Under the pieces are notes generated by a model. That model was not told where the DNA came from and ran no database searches. It saw only the letters and a list, made by a program, of their open reading frames with translations. A stretch of DNA of 64,000 nucleotides from SZUA-442 sp963753185 (GTDB lineage: Bacteria > Actinomycetota > Acidimicrobiia > Spongiisociales > UBA5794), in NCBI GenBank assembly GCA_963753185.1, contig CAVWBO010000007.1, forward strand, positions 1,860,001-1,924,000. The letters run 5' to 3'. The stretch's first letter is position 1. Each line of letters begins with the position of its first letter. The translations under genes were made by a program, and so were the position numbers. Below, one piece after another: positions 18,019 through 27,750 of this stretch.

Positions 18019-19311
18019 ATGAGTGAACAGACAGCGAAACTGGACCTCGGATCCAATCCAGTCGAGCTCGACGTCCACGAATCCACCCTCGGGCTCCCTG
18101 GGATCGACATCCTCAAGCTCCGGAGGGAGACCGGACACGTCACGTTCGATCCCGGCTTCGGGAATACGGCTGCTGCCCGATCGACGATCACCTATGTCAA
18201 CGGTTCCGAGGGTGTTCTCCTGTACCGCGGGTACCGGATCGAGGACCTCGCACGTTCGTGCACGTTCCTCGAGGTCGCGTACCTCCTCATCTACGGGAAC
18301 CTCCCCAACGCGGCGGAGTTGGAACAGTGGGAGTATGACATCACCCACCACGCGCTCTTGAACGAGGAGATGCGTTCGTTCTTCGACGCATTCCCGAGGC
18401 GGGCACATCCGATGGCGGTCCTGTCGTCCGCCACGAATGCAATTTCGACCTTTTACGACGTCTACCGCAGGCCGGTACGCGCCTCGGAGGTCGACGCCGG
18501 TGCGCGAACCCTCATCGCAAAGCTCCCGACGGTCGCCGCCTGGGCGTACAAGAAGTCCATTGGCGAGCCGTACGTGTATCCGGAGGTCCAGTACAACTAC
18601 GTCGAGAACTTCCTCAGGATGATGTTCACGACCCCGATCGAGGAGTTCAAGCTCGACCCTTCGGTGGTGAAGGCCCTCAACGTCCTCCTGATCCTCCACG
18701 CCGATCACGAGATGAACTGTTCGACGTCGACCGTCCGGGGTGTCGGCTCATCCCGTGCGAACATGTTCACGAGCGTGGCAGCCGGGATGGGAGCCCTCTG
18801 GGGGCCGCTCCACGGCGGAGCGAACCAGGCTGTCATCGAGATGCTCCAGGCTATCCACGACGACCCCGATGCGACGATCGAGTCGACGATCGCCAGGGCG
18901 AAGGACCGTGATGACGACTTCCGTCTCATGGGATTCGGGCATCGCGTATACACGAACTACGACCCTCGGGCCAGGGTCCTTCGGGAGTTCGCGGCCGACG
19001 TGCTCGTCCTCATGGGCCAGGACGATCCCCTCCTCGAGATCGCGAGGGCGCTCGAGGATGCGGCGCTCGCCGACGACTACTTCGCAGAGAGGAAGCTGTT
19101 CCCGAACGTCGACTTCTACTCGGGGATCATCTTCAGGGCGTTGGGCTTCCCGCTCCGGATGTTCACCGTGCTCTTCGCGATCGGGCGCCTTCCCGGCTGG
19201 ATCGCACACTGGATGGAGATGAACACGGATCCCGAGACGCGAATCATGAGACCTCGTCAGCTGTACGTCGGAGAGGTCGAACGGGATCTTCCGCCCCTCG
19301 CCGAGCGCTGA
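18019..19311 (+). CDS. gltA: Citrate synthase
   Basis: Condenses acetyl-CoA with oxaloacetate, the entry step of the TCA cycle. At 430 residues, this is the long hexameric type. Catalytic segments are intact: LILHADHEMNCSTSTVRGVG, WGPLHGGANQAVIEML, LMGFGHRVYTNYDPRARVLR (active-site His) and LFPNVDFYSGIIFRALGFP (catalytic Asp). The start ATG at 18019 follows AGGAAAGG; an open frame extends far upstream but overlaps the minus-strand lipid genes. It is transcribed alone, against its neighbours on both sides. Confidence 0.96.
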   Translation: MSEQTAKLDLGSNPVELDVHESTLGLPGIDILKLRRETGHVTFDPGFGNTAAARSTITYVNGSEGVLLYRGYRIEDLARSCTFLEVAYLLIYGNLPNAAELEQWEYDITHHALLNEEMRSFFDAFPRRAHPMAVLSSATNAISTFYDVYRRPVRASEVDAGARTLIAKLPTVAAWAYKKSIGEPYVYPEVQYNYVENFLRMMFTTPIEEFKLDPSVVKALNVLLILHADHEMNCSTSTVRGVGSSRANMFTSVAAGMGALWGPLHGGANQAVIEMLQAIHDDPDATIESTIARAKDRDDDFRLMGFGHRVYTNYDPRARVLREFAADVLVLMGQDDPLLEIARALEDAALADDYFAERKLFPNVDFYSGIIFRALGFPLRMFTVLFAIGRLPGWIAHWMEMNTDPETRIMRPRQLYVGEVERDLPPLAER

Positions 19312-19333
19312 TTCGAGGGAAGGGAGCTCCCCG

Positions 19334-19780
19334 TCAGGGGAGGTCGACGGCTTCCTCGTACGATCCGGTGACGTCCCCGGTCATCGCGTCGACCGTGACG
19401 AGCGCCTGATGGTCTGGGCTCGGTGACCCGGAAAACACCAGGACCTGCCACACGGGCCTCGCGAGGAGTCCACGGTATCCGAGCGTTGCCGATCCATGCC
19501 CGACCGGGAACGACGCGGTACCGGAAGCAATCCTGATGGCGTCCATATCACCGATAGGCATCCGCCAGGCGCCCGCGAACTGGTACGCGGCGAGCGCGAC
19601 GAGTGGCGCCACGGCCGTGAGCCACAGGGCTGGGATTCCACTCGCCAGGGTGAGGAGACCGACGATGGTGGCAGACGCGAGGTAGGTGTATGCGGCTCGT
19701 CTACGGGTGCGGGTGTCGATGGAACGGTACGCGACGGGGGGAGATCCTTCTCCACCATCCACGATGCCTTCGTCGGCCAT
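19334..19780 (-). CDS. Small membrane protein with a C-terminal PepSY-like segment
   Basis: 148 residues, no family recognised with certainty. A charged N-terminus is followed by two predicted membrane helices (AYTYLASATIVGLLTLASGI and LWLTAVAPLVALAAYQFAG). The outer part ends HQALVTVDAMTGDVTGSYEE, the kind of short beta-hairpin found in PepSY-like proteins. It starts 3 bases after the stop of the MMPL/RND exporter gene, so the two are probably translated together and may act together. Convergent with gltA; the 22-base gap holds only a weak hairpin. Confidence 0.65.
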   Translation of the reverse strand: MADEGIVDGGEGSPPVAYRSIDTRTRRRAAYTYLASATIVGLLTLASGIPALWLTAVAPLVALAAYQFAGAWRMPIGDMDAIRIASGTASFPVGHGSATLGYRGLLARPVWQVLVFSGSPSPDHQALVTVDAMTGDVTGSYEEAVDLP

Positions 19781-19783
19781 CCC

Positions 19784-22495
19784 TCAGACAGCCTCACCGA
19801 CGGCCCGCTCGAACGCGTCCACATCGATCGGTGAGTCTCCGCGGTTGCGATGCCAACGGTCCCAGAGGACGAGCATGCTCGGCAACACGACGACCGCCGC
19901 AAGGAGGGCGAGCAGGATGGTGTAGCCGAGGACGAAGCCGAACTGCCTGAACGGGATCGCCGTCGAGATGACCAGGATGCCGAAGCCTGCGATCGTCGTG
20001 ACGGCCGAACCGGCGAGTGCCCCTCCGGTATGGGTGAGCGTGTGCTCGATCGCGTCGTTCTCGTCGGTGCGCTCGATGCGTTCCTCGAGGTACCGATGGG
20101 TTACGTGGATCATGTACGGGATTCCGATACCGATGCCGAGTGCTGAGATGGTCGCCGTCACGGGCCCGAACGGGATTCCGAAGAGCGCCATCAACCCGAA
20201 GGTCCACACGATCACCATGGCGACAGGGAGCGTGGTGATCAGGCCGAGCATCGGTCGGCGCGATTCGAACCAGAAGTTCACGACCAGGAGCAGGAGGGCT
20301 GCGGCCAGCGTCAGGAGCAGGGAGGAGACCTGCGAGTCCCGCAGGACGTTCACGACGAGATCGTTGATGATGAAGTTGGATGTCGTGACCGCTGAGAGGC
20401 CTGCGTCGATGGTCGGCTGGAACGCCTCGTTCAAGCCCTCAGCCAGGTCCCCGGCGCCCGTCTCGCCACCGACGGTTTCGAAGTTGAACAGTGCAGCGTC
20501 GTACGTGCCGTTCTGCTTCGAAAGGACACCGGCCATGACCTCCGGATGGTTGGCGAAGGCGACGTCGTAGAGGGGTGTGAGATCGGCGCCGGCGGGGACG
20601 GTGCGGGTCGCGTCGAATCCGACGGCGATAGCCGCGGCGAACATCTCCTCGTCGTACAGCTCCGAGGTCGGACTGAGGTACTGGAAGATCACATTGGTGA
20701 ACGTCACGCCCGTCGCGAACAGCTCCCCTGTTGGCGTCTCGATCGTGCGCACATCTTCGACCCCCGCAGCGGCCGTCGAGGACTCCAGCATCGCGTTCCA
20801 GGCGGATCCGACCGCGACATCGCCGGTGACGAGGACGGACGTCGTCTCTGGGAAGTCAAACCGCTCGTCGACGACGACGGCGGTGTCGCGCAGGGGCGAC
20901 GTGGTCGGCACGAAGTCGAGGAACGAGAACTGCGTGGTGAGGTTGGTCATGCCGAAGGCCCCGACTCCGGTGAGGACGAGGGCCACGACGAGGGTCGGGA
21001 CGGCGAACGAGCGAGGGAGGATGGCCGCTCGACCGATGGCACGGGGAAGCGCTCGCGCTTCGCCCCCCTCCAGGCCTTCCGTATCGAGACGGTCGTTGCG
21101 CTCCGCCCGACGATCGAGGAGCTCTCGGACGGCCGGCACGAACGTCAGCATGAGGAGGAAGGACACACCAATACCGAAGGCGGCGAGCTCGCCGAACTCC
21201 GCAAGCGCGGGGATCTCGTTGACGACGTTGGTGAGGAACCCGACCGATGTCGTCAGCGTCGCGAGCACGAGGGCGATACCGACCGTCCGTATGGCAACGG
21301 AGATCGACGCGTCGACCGACCTCCCCTCGTGGAGTTCCTGGCGATACCGAGTGTTCATGTGGATCGCGTAGTCGACACCGAGGCCGATGAGCAGGATCGG
21401 GAGGATCTGGACCAATTGGGATTGGTCCTCGAAACGGAGGAAGCCGTATCCGTTGACCCACTGGATCGCCAGACCGATCGTCAGGAACGTGAGCAGCGTG
21501 TCCGCCGTCGTGCGCCTGAGCTTGCGCGGGCTCCCGAAGGTCCACAGAAGGAAGGCCGCTGCGTAGAGGATGAGCGCCACGAGCACGATCGTGAGCAGTT
21601 CCACATCTCCCCAGCCGGCCGGGAGTGCATCCGGGAACACCTGCGCAAGGCCTGGCACGATCGCCACCGCTGAACCGACGATCATCAAGCCGACCCCTGC
21701 GAAGAAGAGCGTCCGGTCCCTGACGTCGGACGGCCTCACGAGGAAGATGATGCCGAGGACGAGGAGGATGATGAGGGCCGCCGACAGCAGCAGACGCGCA
21801 ACCTCCGTCTGGAAGTCGTCACCCGAAGCGAAGATCAGCTCGACGGAGAACGCCTCCTCGGTGATCGACGCGGGCCTCTCTGCCCCGTCGACCGCCGTCG
21901 CGACCGTGAGGGCTCGATCGGCAAGGACGTCGAAGTCGTCGCTCGATGCGTACGAAATCGAGGAGAGGCCGAGTTCCGCGGTCCCTGCAACGAGGTCTGC
22001 GTCGTCCGAGACAAGACCCACCAGGAATTGGCGGAACTCCGCAGGGGTGGCTTCGAGCCCCGCAACGTACAGCGCCTTGACCTCCTCGTCCGATTCGGGC
22101 ATCGGCGCTCCTGCAGCGAGTGCGAACTGGACGGGGCTCATGTACGACAGGATCGCAGGGTTGTTCGGCAGGTCCACCAGGAGATCGGCGGCATCGCTCG
22201 AGCGGAGGCTCTCGTCGAGGGCAATGGCCGCGATCAGCCCGTCCAGGGTGATCACGTCACCCGTCGTGCTGGAGGTGACGACCTGCATCCTGCTCACCGC
22301 ACCGAATCGTTGGCTGATTTCAGCCGACGCAGTCAGCTCGGGGGCATCGGGGGCGAACGACTCGTTCTGGTCCTCAGCGGGGGCGAACTGGCCCCCGAAC
22401 GCGCCCAGCACCATGCTGAGTACGACGGTCACGGCAATGACGGCCCACGGTGCCTTGCGCACGACAGCGGCGAACGCGTTCACGATGGTCTTCAC
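19784..22495 (-). CDS. MMPL/RND family membrane exporter
   Basis: 903 residues in two homologous halves. Each half has one membrane helix, a large extracytoplasmic domain and a block of about five helices. The second helices carry the MMPL-type stretches LVQILPILLIGLGVDYAIHM and ISALGIGIGIPYMIHVTHRY; the outer domain contains FLDFVPTTSPLRDTAVVVDE. Such proteins export lipids or siderophore-like molecules in mycobacteria, or hopanoids elsewhere; the cargo here is unknown. The start is GTG at 22495 after TTGGAGG; the frame to 22543 lacks a ribosome site. Co-transcribed with a small membrane protein downstream. Confidence 0.88.
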   Translation of the reverse strand: MKTIVNAFAAVVRKAPWAVIAVTVVLSMVLGAFGGQFAPAEDQNESFAPDAPELTASAEISQRFGAVSRMQVVTSSTTGDVITLDGLIAAIALDESLRSSDAADLLVDLPNNPAILSYMSPVQFALAAGAPMPESDEEVKALYVAGLEATPAEFRQFLVGLVSDDADLVAGTAELGLSSISYASSDDFDVLADRALTVATAVDGAERPASITEEAFSVELIFASGDDFQTEVARLLLSAALIILLVLGIIFLVRPSDVRDRTLFFAGVGLMIVGSAVAIVPGLAQVFPDALPAGWGDVELLTIVLVALILYAAAFLLWTFGSPRKLRRTTADTLLTFLTIGLAIQWVNGYGFLRFEDQSQLVQILPILLIGLGVDYAIHMNTRYRQELHEGRSVDASISVAIRTVGIALVLATLTTSVGFLTNVVNEIPALAEFGELAAFGIGVSFLLMLTFVPAVRELLDRRAERNDRLDTEGLEGGEARALPRAIGRAAILPRSFAVPTLVVALVLTGVGAFGMTNLTTQFSFLDFVPTTSPLRDTAVVVDERFDFPETTSVLVTGDVAVGSAWNAMLESSTAAAGVEDVRTIETPTGELFATGVTFTNVIFQYLSPTSELYDEEMFAAAIAVGFDATRTVPAGADLTPLYDVAFANHPEVMAGVLSKQNGTYDAALFNFETVGGETGAGDLAEGLNEAFQPTIDAGLSAVTTSNFIINDLVVNVLRDSQVSSLLLTLAAALLLLVVNFWFESRRPMLGLITTLPVAMVIVWTFGLMALFGIPFGPVTATISALGIGIGIPYMIHVTHRYLEERIERTDENDAIEHTLTHTGGALAGSAVTTIAGFGILVISTAIPFRQFGFVLGYTILLALLAAVVVLPSMLVLWDRWHRNRGDSPIDVDAFERAVGEAV

Positions 22496-22573
22496 GAGAT
22501 CCTCCAAGGAGCAGCATGGTGACGGGATCCCCCGACAGGGCAAGGCTAGGCGAGTCTCGGAGTTCTACGTGCG

Positions 22574-24520
22574 TCAGCGGGGCGGTCGGGCGAGGTCGGT
22601 GATCTCGGCGACGACCTGCTCGAGCGAAACCGCCCGCCGCTCCTGATCCTCCCCTCGCAGCCGCACACCAACCGTTCGTGCCTCGACGTCCTTGTCGCCG
22701 ACGACGAGGACGACGGGGTGCTTGCGAGTGATCGCGGTGCGCAGCTTCTCGCCGACCGTCTCGTCCGCGGTGTCGACCTCCACGCGGATGTCGGCAGCTT
22801 CGAGGGCACTCGCCACCTCTGTGGCGTACGCGCCGTGACGGTCCGCGACCGGGATGACCGTGGCCTGGACGGGTGAGAGCCACGGCGGGAATGCGCCCGC
22901 GTAGTGCTCAACGAGGATCCCCACGAATCGCTCGACCGATCCGAGGAGGGCGCGATGGATCATGACGGGCCGCTTGCGTGTGTTCTCGCTCGTCGTGTAC
23001 TCCAACCCGAAGTTCTCCGGTTGCGCGAAGTCGACCTGGATCGTCGACAACTGCCAGCGGCGTCCGATGGCATCCTTGATGTGGATGTCGATCTTCGGGC
23101 CGTAGAAGGCGCCCTCGCCCGGCGCCATCTGATAGGTCAGGCCTGAGGTCTCGAGGGCGGCTGCAAGGTACGCCTCTGCGGCATCCCAGAGCTCGGGTTG
23201 GCCGACGAACTTGTCGGGACGGGTCGACAGGTCGGCCTCGAATTCGTCGAAACCGAAGTCCCTCAGGACCATGAGGACGAAGTCGAGCAGGCCCTGGAGC
23301 TCGCCTGCGAGGTCCTCCTCTGTTGTGAAGATGTGGCTGTCGTCCTGGGTGAAGCCCCTTGCGCGCATGAGTCCGTGGAGGACACCGGAACGTTCGTATC
23401 GATACACGGTTCCAAGCTCGAACAGGCGCATCGGGAGCTCGCGATAGGAGCGGCTGTGGGCACGATATATCAGGATGTGGCCGGGGCAGTTCATGGGCTT
23501 GACGAAGTAGCCCTGTCCTGGTCGCCCCTCTCCTGCATCGAGTTCCATCTCGGGATACATGGTCTCCCGATAGAAGTCGACATGTCCGGAGGTCGTCCAC
23601 AGGTCGGATTTCGCGACGTGGGGCGTCACGACGTAGTCGTACCCGTGGGATGCGTGGGTCCGACGCGAGTAGTCCTCGATCGTTCGTCGGAGGATGCCGC
23701 CATTGGGGTGCCACACCGCCAACCCGCTACCGATCTCCGAGGGGAACGAGAACAGGTCGAGCTCGGCCCCGAGCTTTCGGTGGTCCCTTCGTGCAGCCTC
23801 CTCGAGCCGATGGAGATACGCATCGAGCGCCTTGGCAGACTCCCACGCGGTGCCGTAGATCCTCTGGAGCTGTTCCCTCGACTCGTCGCCGCGCCAATAC
23901 GCGCCAGCGCTCCGCATCAGCTTGAACGCCCTCAAGCGACCTGTCGATGGCAGGTGCGGACCGCGACACAGGTCGACGAAGGCGTCGTTTCGATAGGTGC
24001 TCACCGTTTCGCGGTCGACCCCTTCTCCCCCATCGACGCCTGCGATGATCTCGAGCTTGAACGGTTGATCGGCAAAGGTGCGACGCGCATCGTCGATCGG
24101 GATCTCAGCCCGTTCGAACGACTGGTCGAGCTCGACGATCTCGCTCATCCTCGCCTCGATCCGTTCGAGATCCTCCGGTGTGAACGGCTTGTCGACGGCA
24201 AAGTCGTAGTAGAAGCCATCCTCGATGGGCGGTCCGATGGCGAACTTGGCGCCAGGGAAGATGTCCAAAACTGCCTGGGCCATGACATGGGCGGCCGAGT
24301 GGCGGATGACATGGCGTCCGGCCTCGGTGTTCTCCGTCACGATCGACACCGCGCCGTCGCTCTCGATGGGTTTCAGGAGATCCACCATCACGCCGTCGAC
24401 GGTCACCGCAACGGCTGCGTCGGCAAGGCGCGGACCGATGTCACTGGCCACGTCGAGTCCTGTCACTCCTGCGTCATAGTGGCGGTCGGAACCGTCGGGG
24501 AGGCTGATGCGGATGGACAC
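22574..24520 (-). CDS. thrS: Threonyl-tRNA synthetase
   Basis: 648 residues, the family norm. It begins with a TGS domain (SIRISLPDGSDRHYDAGVTG), then the editing domain with HSAAHVMAQAVLDIFP and FVDLCRGPHLPSTGRL. The class II core carries MYPEMELDAGEGRP..., FVKPMNCPGHILIY, YRELPMRLFELGTVYRYERS and FTQDDSHIF, and a C-terminal anticodon-binding domain ends the protein (VVLVVGDKDVEARTVGVRLR). Divergent from the phosphotransferase gene. In many actinobacteria thrS opens the PIM cluster; here the exporter and gltA are inserted between. Confidence 0.96.
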   Translation of the reverse strand: MSIRISLPDGSDRHYDAGVTGLDVASDIGPRLADAAVAVTVDGVMVDLLKPIESDGAVSIVTENTEAGRHVIRHSAAHVMAQAVLDIFPGAKFAIGPPIEDGFYYDFAVDKPFTPEDLERIEARMSEIVELDQSFERAEIPIDDARRTFADQPFKLEIIAGVDGGEGVDRETVSTYRNDAFVDLCRGPHLPSTGRLRAFKLMRSAGAYWRGDESREQLQRIYGTAWESAKALDAYLHRLEEAARRDHRKLGAELDLFSFPSEIGSGLAVWHPNGGILRRTIEDYSRRTHASHGYDYVVTPHVAKSDLWTTSGHVDFYRETMYPEMELDAGEGRPGQGYFVKPMNCPGHILIYRAHSRSYRELPMRLFELGTVYRYERSGVLHGLMRARGFTQDDSHIFTTEEDLAGELQGLLDFVLMVLRDFGFDEFEADLSTRPDKFVGQPELWDAAEAYLAAALETSGLTYQMAPGEGAFYGPKIDIHIKDAIGRRWQLSTIQVDFAQPENFGLEYTTSENTRKRPVMIHRALLGSVERFVGILVEHYAGAFPPWLSPVQATVIPVADRHGAYATEVASALEAADIRVEVDTADETVGEKLRTAITRKHPVVLVVGDKDVEARTVGVRLRGEDQERRAVSLEQVVAEITDLARPPR

Positions 24521-24563
24521 GATGCGTCTACCTTCTGATCGTCGCCGGCGAAGAGTACCGCCG

Positions 24564-25481
24564 ATGAGTCGTCATGCCGTTGGGGAACTGCGACAATGCT
24601 GCCGACCCCTGCCCGGAGGCGTGGTGGAACCGCAGACGATCGCTCGCATGCTCGCAGTCGGCGGCACCTTCCAGGAACTCACCGCACCAACGGCTCTCGT
24701 TGGTCCCAACCGTGTCTTCCGGATCTGGAGGAAGGGTCGCAGCTTCATCCTCAAGGTCTACGGTTCCGACGCCAGGCAGCGCCGTGAGGGGCACGCACTC
24801 CACGCCCTCGGGAATCTCAGGCACCTCCCGCGGATCATCGACAGGGGCGTCCACGACGAGACCCATTGGATCACGTTCGAGGATGCCGGTCGCTGGAACC
24901 TCCAGTCCCTCCCTGAGAACCCCGGTCTCGCGCGGGCGGCAGGGGCAATCCTCGCCGAGATCCACGGTGCGGACGCCAGCCCGTTCTCGAACCTCGCTCG
25001 GGGAATCGACGGGGAGTGGATCGCGGTCGATTTCGGATCAGCCCTCAAGCGCCTCGAACGCTACCGAGCGAGGGTCGGCGTCCGCCAGGAACACATCGAG
25101 GCGGCCCTGGCGGTCAACCCTCCGTATGCCGGCACTCCTGTCGTCGCACACACGGATCCGGTTGTCCGCAACTTCATCGTGGACGATGGCGGGAACCTGA
25201 CCCTGATCGACTGGGGGTGGGCCACGCTCGCGCCGCCGGAGTGGGATCTCACCAAGATCATCTGGTCTGCCGCAATGCACGCTGGGCCCGCAGCGGCCGA
25301 AGCGGTCGTCGCAGGCTACGGCAGGGACCTCGACGGCACCCAGCTCGACCGATGGATCGTCTACCACGCAGCGCAGACGCTCGTGCGGTATGCGGAGCGG
25401 AATCTCTCCGCCCGACCGGGAGACGTGCCGGACAACCTGGTCGCCGAGTTCGACAGGGCGGTCCTCGGAGCGGTGTCCTAG
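24564..25481 (+). CDS. Aminoglycoside-phosphotransferase-fold small-molecule kinase
   Basis: About 305 residues with a protein-kinase-like fold. An ATP-binding lysine sits in RSFILKVYGSDARQ, the catalytic loop is HTDPVVRNFIVDDGG (HxD with a downstream Asn) and the metal-binding Asp is in LTLIDWGWATLAPPEWDL. This is the APH/choline-kinase superfamily pattern; the true substrate could be a sugar, choline-like alcohol or antibiotic, and no resistance role is implied. The start is uncertain: ATG at 24564 is used, while GTG at 24621/24624 next to GGAGG is an alternative. It is divergent from thrS. Confidence 0.72.
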   Translation: MSRHAVGELRQCCRPLPGGVVEPQTIARMLAVGGTFQELTAPTALVGPNRVFRIWRKGRSFILKVYGSDARQRREGHALHALGNLRHLPRIIDRGVHDETHWITFEDAGRWNLQSLPENPGLARAAGAILAEIHGADASPFSNLARGIDGEWIAVDFGSALKRLERYRARVGVRQEHIEAALAVNPPYAGTPVVAHTDPVVRNFIVDDGGNLTLIDWGWATLAPPEWDLTKIIWSAAMHAGPAAAEAVVAGYGRDLDGTQLDRWIVYHAAQTLVRYAERNLSARPGDVPDNLVAEFDRAVLGAVS

Positions 25482-25542
25482 GGAAATACCACGCGTTTTC
25501 GCGCTCTCCACCTACATTGCCGTATCCGATGGAGGAATCAGC

Positions 25543-25746
25543 ATGTTGGAGATGGCACTCGCAGCGTTCCTCGTGACGATCGCCCTCGTTGCGATCGGAG
25601 GGACGAGTCAGGCGTCGACCCATTCGCCTGCCATGGCGAAGTTCACGATGAAAGGTGACGGGAGCGACCTCCCGTGCCCATGGTGTCGGGCGCAGACGAA
25701 CGAGAAGGACGACCACTGCCCGTCGTGTGGCCAACGCTTCGGTTGA
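25543..25746 (+). CDS. 67-residue membrane-anchored zinc-ribbon protein
   Basis: The ATG at 25543 follows a textbook GGAGGAATC. Residues 1-18 are one hydrophobic segment (MLEMALAAFLVTIALVAI); the end holds two CxxC knuckles, LPCPWCRAQ and HCPSCGQRFG, which would bind one zinc ion. Function unknown. The architecture (one helix plus a treble-cleft-like zinc ribbon on the cytosolic side) is common for small adaptor proteins. It stands alone between the phosphotransferase and the MshD-like gene, which is convergent. Confidence 0.78.
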   Translation: MLEMALAAFLVTIALVAIGGTSQASTHSPAMAKFTMKGDGSDLPCPWCRAQTNEKDDHCPSCGQRFG

Positions 25747-25776
25747 TGATCGGGACGTCGATCCTGTCGAGCCTGG

Positions 25777-26631
25777 TCACGGACCGGCGATGAGTTCGAA
25801 CTCGAGGTTCTCCGAGTCCCGCACCATCCCGATCGATTCGTAGAGCTCGACTGCCGCCGTGTTCGCGTCGTCGACCCACAGCGTCCCCCTCGTGACGTCG
25901 GCTCGTCCGGAGAGCAGATCCAGGCCTGCGACGAGCAGGGTTCTGCCGATTCCCTCGCCGTGGCGGTGTGGATCAACGGCGATCCGGTAGATCTCCCCGT
26001 CGCCGTTCGCATGGACCTTGGTCCAACAGAACCCCGTGACGGTGCCGTCGTGCGTCGCGACGATGATCCCTGCCTCATCGAACCAGGGGGCTCGTGCGAT
26101 CTCGTCGAAACCTGCACGATCGAGCGAAGCGACCTCTCTGTGGCCACGGAACGCCGCACGGTGGATGTCGATGATGGCATCGATGTCCCCTGCCCCGAAC
26201 GAACGGATGGCACTCGACCGATACGGCAACGTGACGGGGAGCGCCACCACGAGGTGGAGCAGCCTTCGTACCCGCCGCAGCCCGAGATCGGTGAGCGCCG
26301 TAGTCAGGGAGGATCTCGACGACCAGATCGACGCCGATGTCCCCTTCGGTACGGAAGAACGGCCCTGCATGACGACCATGGACTCGAACTCTGCGAAGGC
26401 CATATCGGAGCGTACGACCGTCTCCATCTCCCAATGGATCGATCCGTCGCCCTGGACGTGCGGGGCGCACACGGCGATCGCGGCGAGACCCTCATCGTCG
26501 GTGATGAGGACGACCTCCCTCGGTGCATCGCTCAGGCGTCGCCGCTTCGCCTCGCTGAGGGGCTCTCTCCCCGTCCGGCGTTCGACGTCGTCGAGGAGAC
26601 CGACGATCGCATCGCCTGGATCCATCGGCAC
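25777..26631 (-). CDS. mshD: GNAT acetyltransferase, probable mycothiol synthase
   Basis: 284 residues with two GNAT-type halves. The N-terminal half is degenerate. The C-terminal half carries the acetyl-CoA loop VDPHRHGEGIGRTLLVAGLD, preceded by GFCWTKVHANGDGEIYRIAV and followed by LWVDDANTAAVELYESIGM. This spacing and wording closely match MshD, which acetylates cysteinyl-glucosaminyl-inositol in the last step of mycothiol synthesis. No other msh gene is in the window, so the assignment rests on family resemblance. Divergent from the patatin gene. Confidence 0.72.
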   Translation of the reverse strand: MPMDPGDAIVGLLDDVERRTGREPLSEAKRRRLSDAPREVVLITDDEGLAAIAVCAPHVQGDGSIHWEMETVVRSDMAFAEFESMVVMQGRSSVPKGTSASIWSSRSSLTTALTDLGLRRVRRLLHLVVALPVTLPYRSSAIRSFGAGDIDAIIDIHRAAFRGHREVASLDRAGFDEIARAPWFDEAGIIVATHDGTVTGFCWTKVHANGDGEIYRIAVDPHRHGEGIGRTLLVAGLDLLSGRADVTRGTLWVDDANTAAVELYESIGMVRDSENLEFELIAGP

Positions 26632-26749
26632 AACCTAGTGCGCGAAGGTGGAGGGACGGTGGTCAGTGCCAAGGGACCGGGATGGGGCGCAGGTAGACCC
26701 GGCTGCCTCGCTCACACCACGCATACCCCGACCTCGGTGATCGAGGCGG

Positions 26750-26755
26750 TATGCT
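26750..26755 (+). promoter_or_regulatory. Candidate -10 for a leaderless patatin message
   Basis: TATGCT fits the TANNNT -10 pattern and ends five bases before the ATG at 26761, placing the transcription start at or next to the start codon. There is no ribosome site upstream of that ATG, which agrees with a leaderless transcript. No clear -35 was found. Confidence 0.4.
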
Positions 26756-26760
26756 CGCAG

Positions 26761-27738
26761 ATGGTGAGCACGGTTGGTCTTGTCCTCGGTGGTGGAGGCG
26801 TCACAGGCGCGGCGTTCCATTTCGGCACCCTCCTGGCGATCGAGATGGCAACCGGATGGAACCCGAACCAGGCAGAGGTCGTCGTCGGAACATCCTCTGG
26901 AGCGTTCGTCGCCGCCATGGTGAGGGCCGACGCGATTCACCTCGATACGTTTGCAGGTACCGGCGAGACACGCGCCGAGATCCACGATTGGATGAACGGG
27001 TACCTCTACCGGAGGGGCGCACCGCGTGGGGCGGTTCGGTGGGTCCGGAGGGGCCTCCTTCCGGCGATCCGTCGGCCCAGCCTGCATGTCGCTCTCGCGA
27101 GCCCCGGGATGTATCGAACGGACGGGATCGAACAGTGGGTGGAACTCGCCGCCGGTGAACTCGCGCACGGATGGCCCGACAAGCCAACGGCGATCGTCGC
27201 GTACGACGTGGAGCGACGGGTACGTGTTCCCTTCGGCACGGAGGCCGCACCGGAAGCGAGGCTCGCCCAAGCCGTTGCGGCGTCGAGTGCGGTGCCTTTC
27301 GTGTACGAGCCGGTACGGATCGGAGACCGTTGGTACGCAGACGGTGGCCTTGCATCAGGGACCTCTGCTGATCTGGTGTTGGCACGCGACGAGCCTCTCG
27401 ACCTCGTTCTCGTCCTGGCTCCCCTCGCAGCGACCGTGCCACGGCAGGGAGGGCGCTTCTACGAAGACATGTTCGATCGTGTCGGTCGGTCCGCCCTTGC
27501 TGCCGAGCTGACAAGGATCAGGGACACGTGGCCCAACACGGAGATCCTCATCCTGCGGCCAGACGAGGAGGTCCTCGATCACGCCAGGCCGAACCCGATG
27601 TCCGTGGGCGCGGCGATCCCCACGTTCCTCGAGACACTTCGCTCGATGCGCCACGAACTCGCCCATGCTTCCGTGTGGTCGGTGCTCAACCGCCACCTCG
27701 GTGGACATCTCGCACACAACGCAGACCGGTCGAAGTAG
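26761..27738 (+). CDS. Patatin-like phospholipase
   Basis: 325-residue serine lipid hydrolase. The oxyanion loop is LVLGGGGVTGAAFHFGTLLA, the nucleophile elbow is VVGTSSGAFVA (GxSxG) and the catalytic Asp is in WYADGGLASG (DGG). Family members cleave acyl chains from phospholipids or other acyl esters; no signal peptide is seen, so it acts in the cytoplasm or at the inner membrane face. A long open frame reaches back to 25960, but that part covers the minus-strand MshD-like gene. Followed 12 bases later by a membrane protein, a likely partner in the same transcript. Confidence 0.85.
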   Translation: MVSTVGLVLGGGGVTGAAFHFGTLLAIEMATGWNPNQAEVVVGTSSGAFVAAMVRADAIHLDTFAGTGETRAEIHDWMNGYLYRRGAPRGAVRWVRRGLLPAIRRPSLHVALASPGMYRTDGIEQWVELAAGELAHGWPDKPTAIVAYDVERRVRVPFGTEAAPEARLAQAVAASSAVPFVYEPVRIGDRWYADGGLASGTSADLVLARDEPLDLVLVLAPLAATVPRQGGRFYEDMFDRVGRSALAAELTRIRDTWPNTEILILRPDEEVLDHARPNPMSVGAAIPTFLETLRSMRHELAHASVWSVLNRHLGGHLAHNADRSK

Positions 27739-27750
27739 CATGCTTCCGCC

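Noticed and set aside
19312..19333. Terminator between gltA and the convergent small membrane protein
   Set aside because: Only a six-pair hairpin with a mismatch and no T-run is present.
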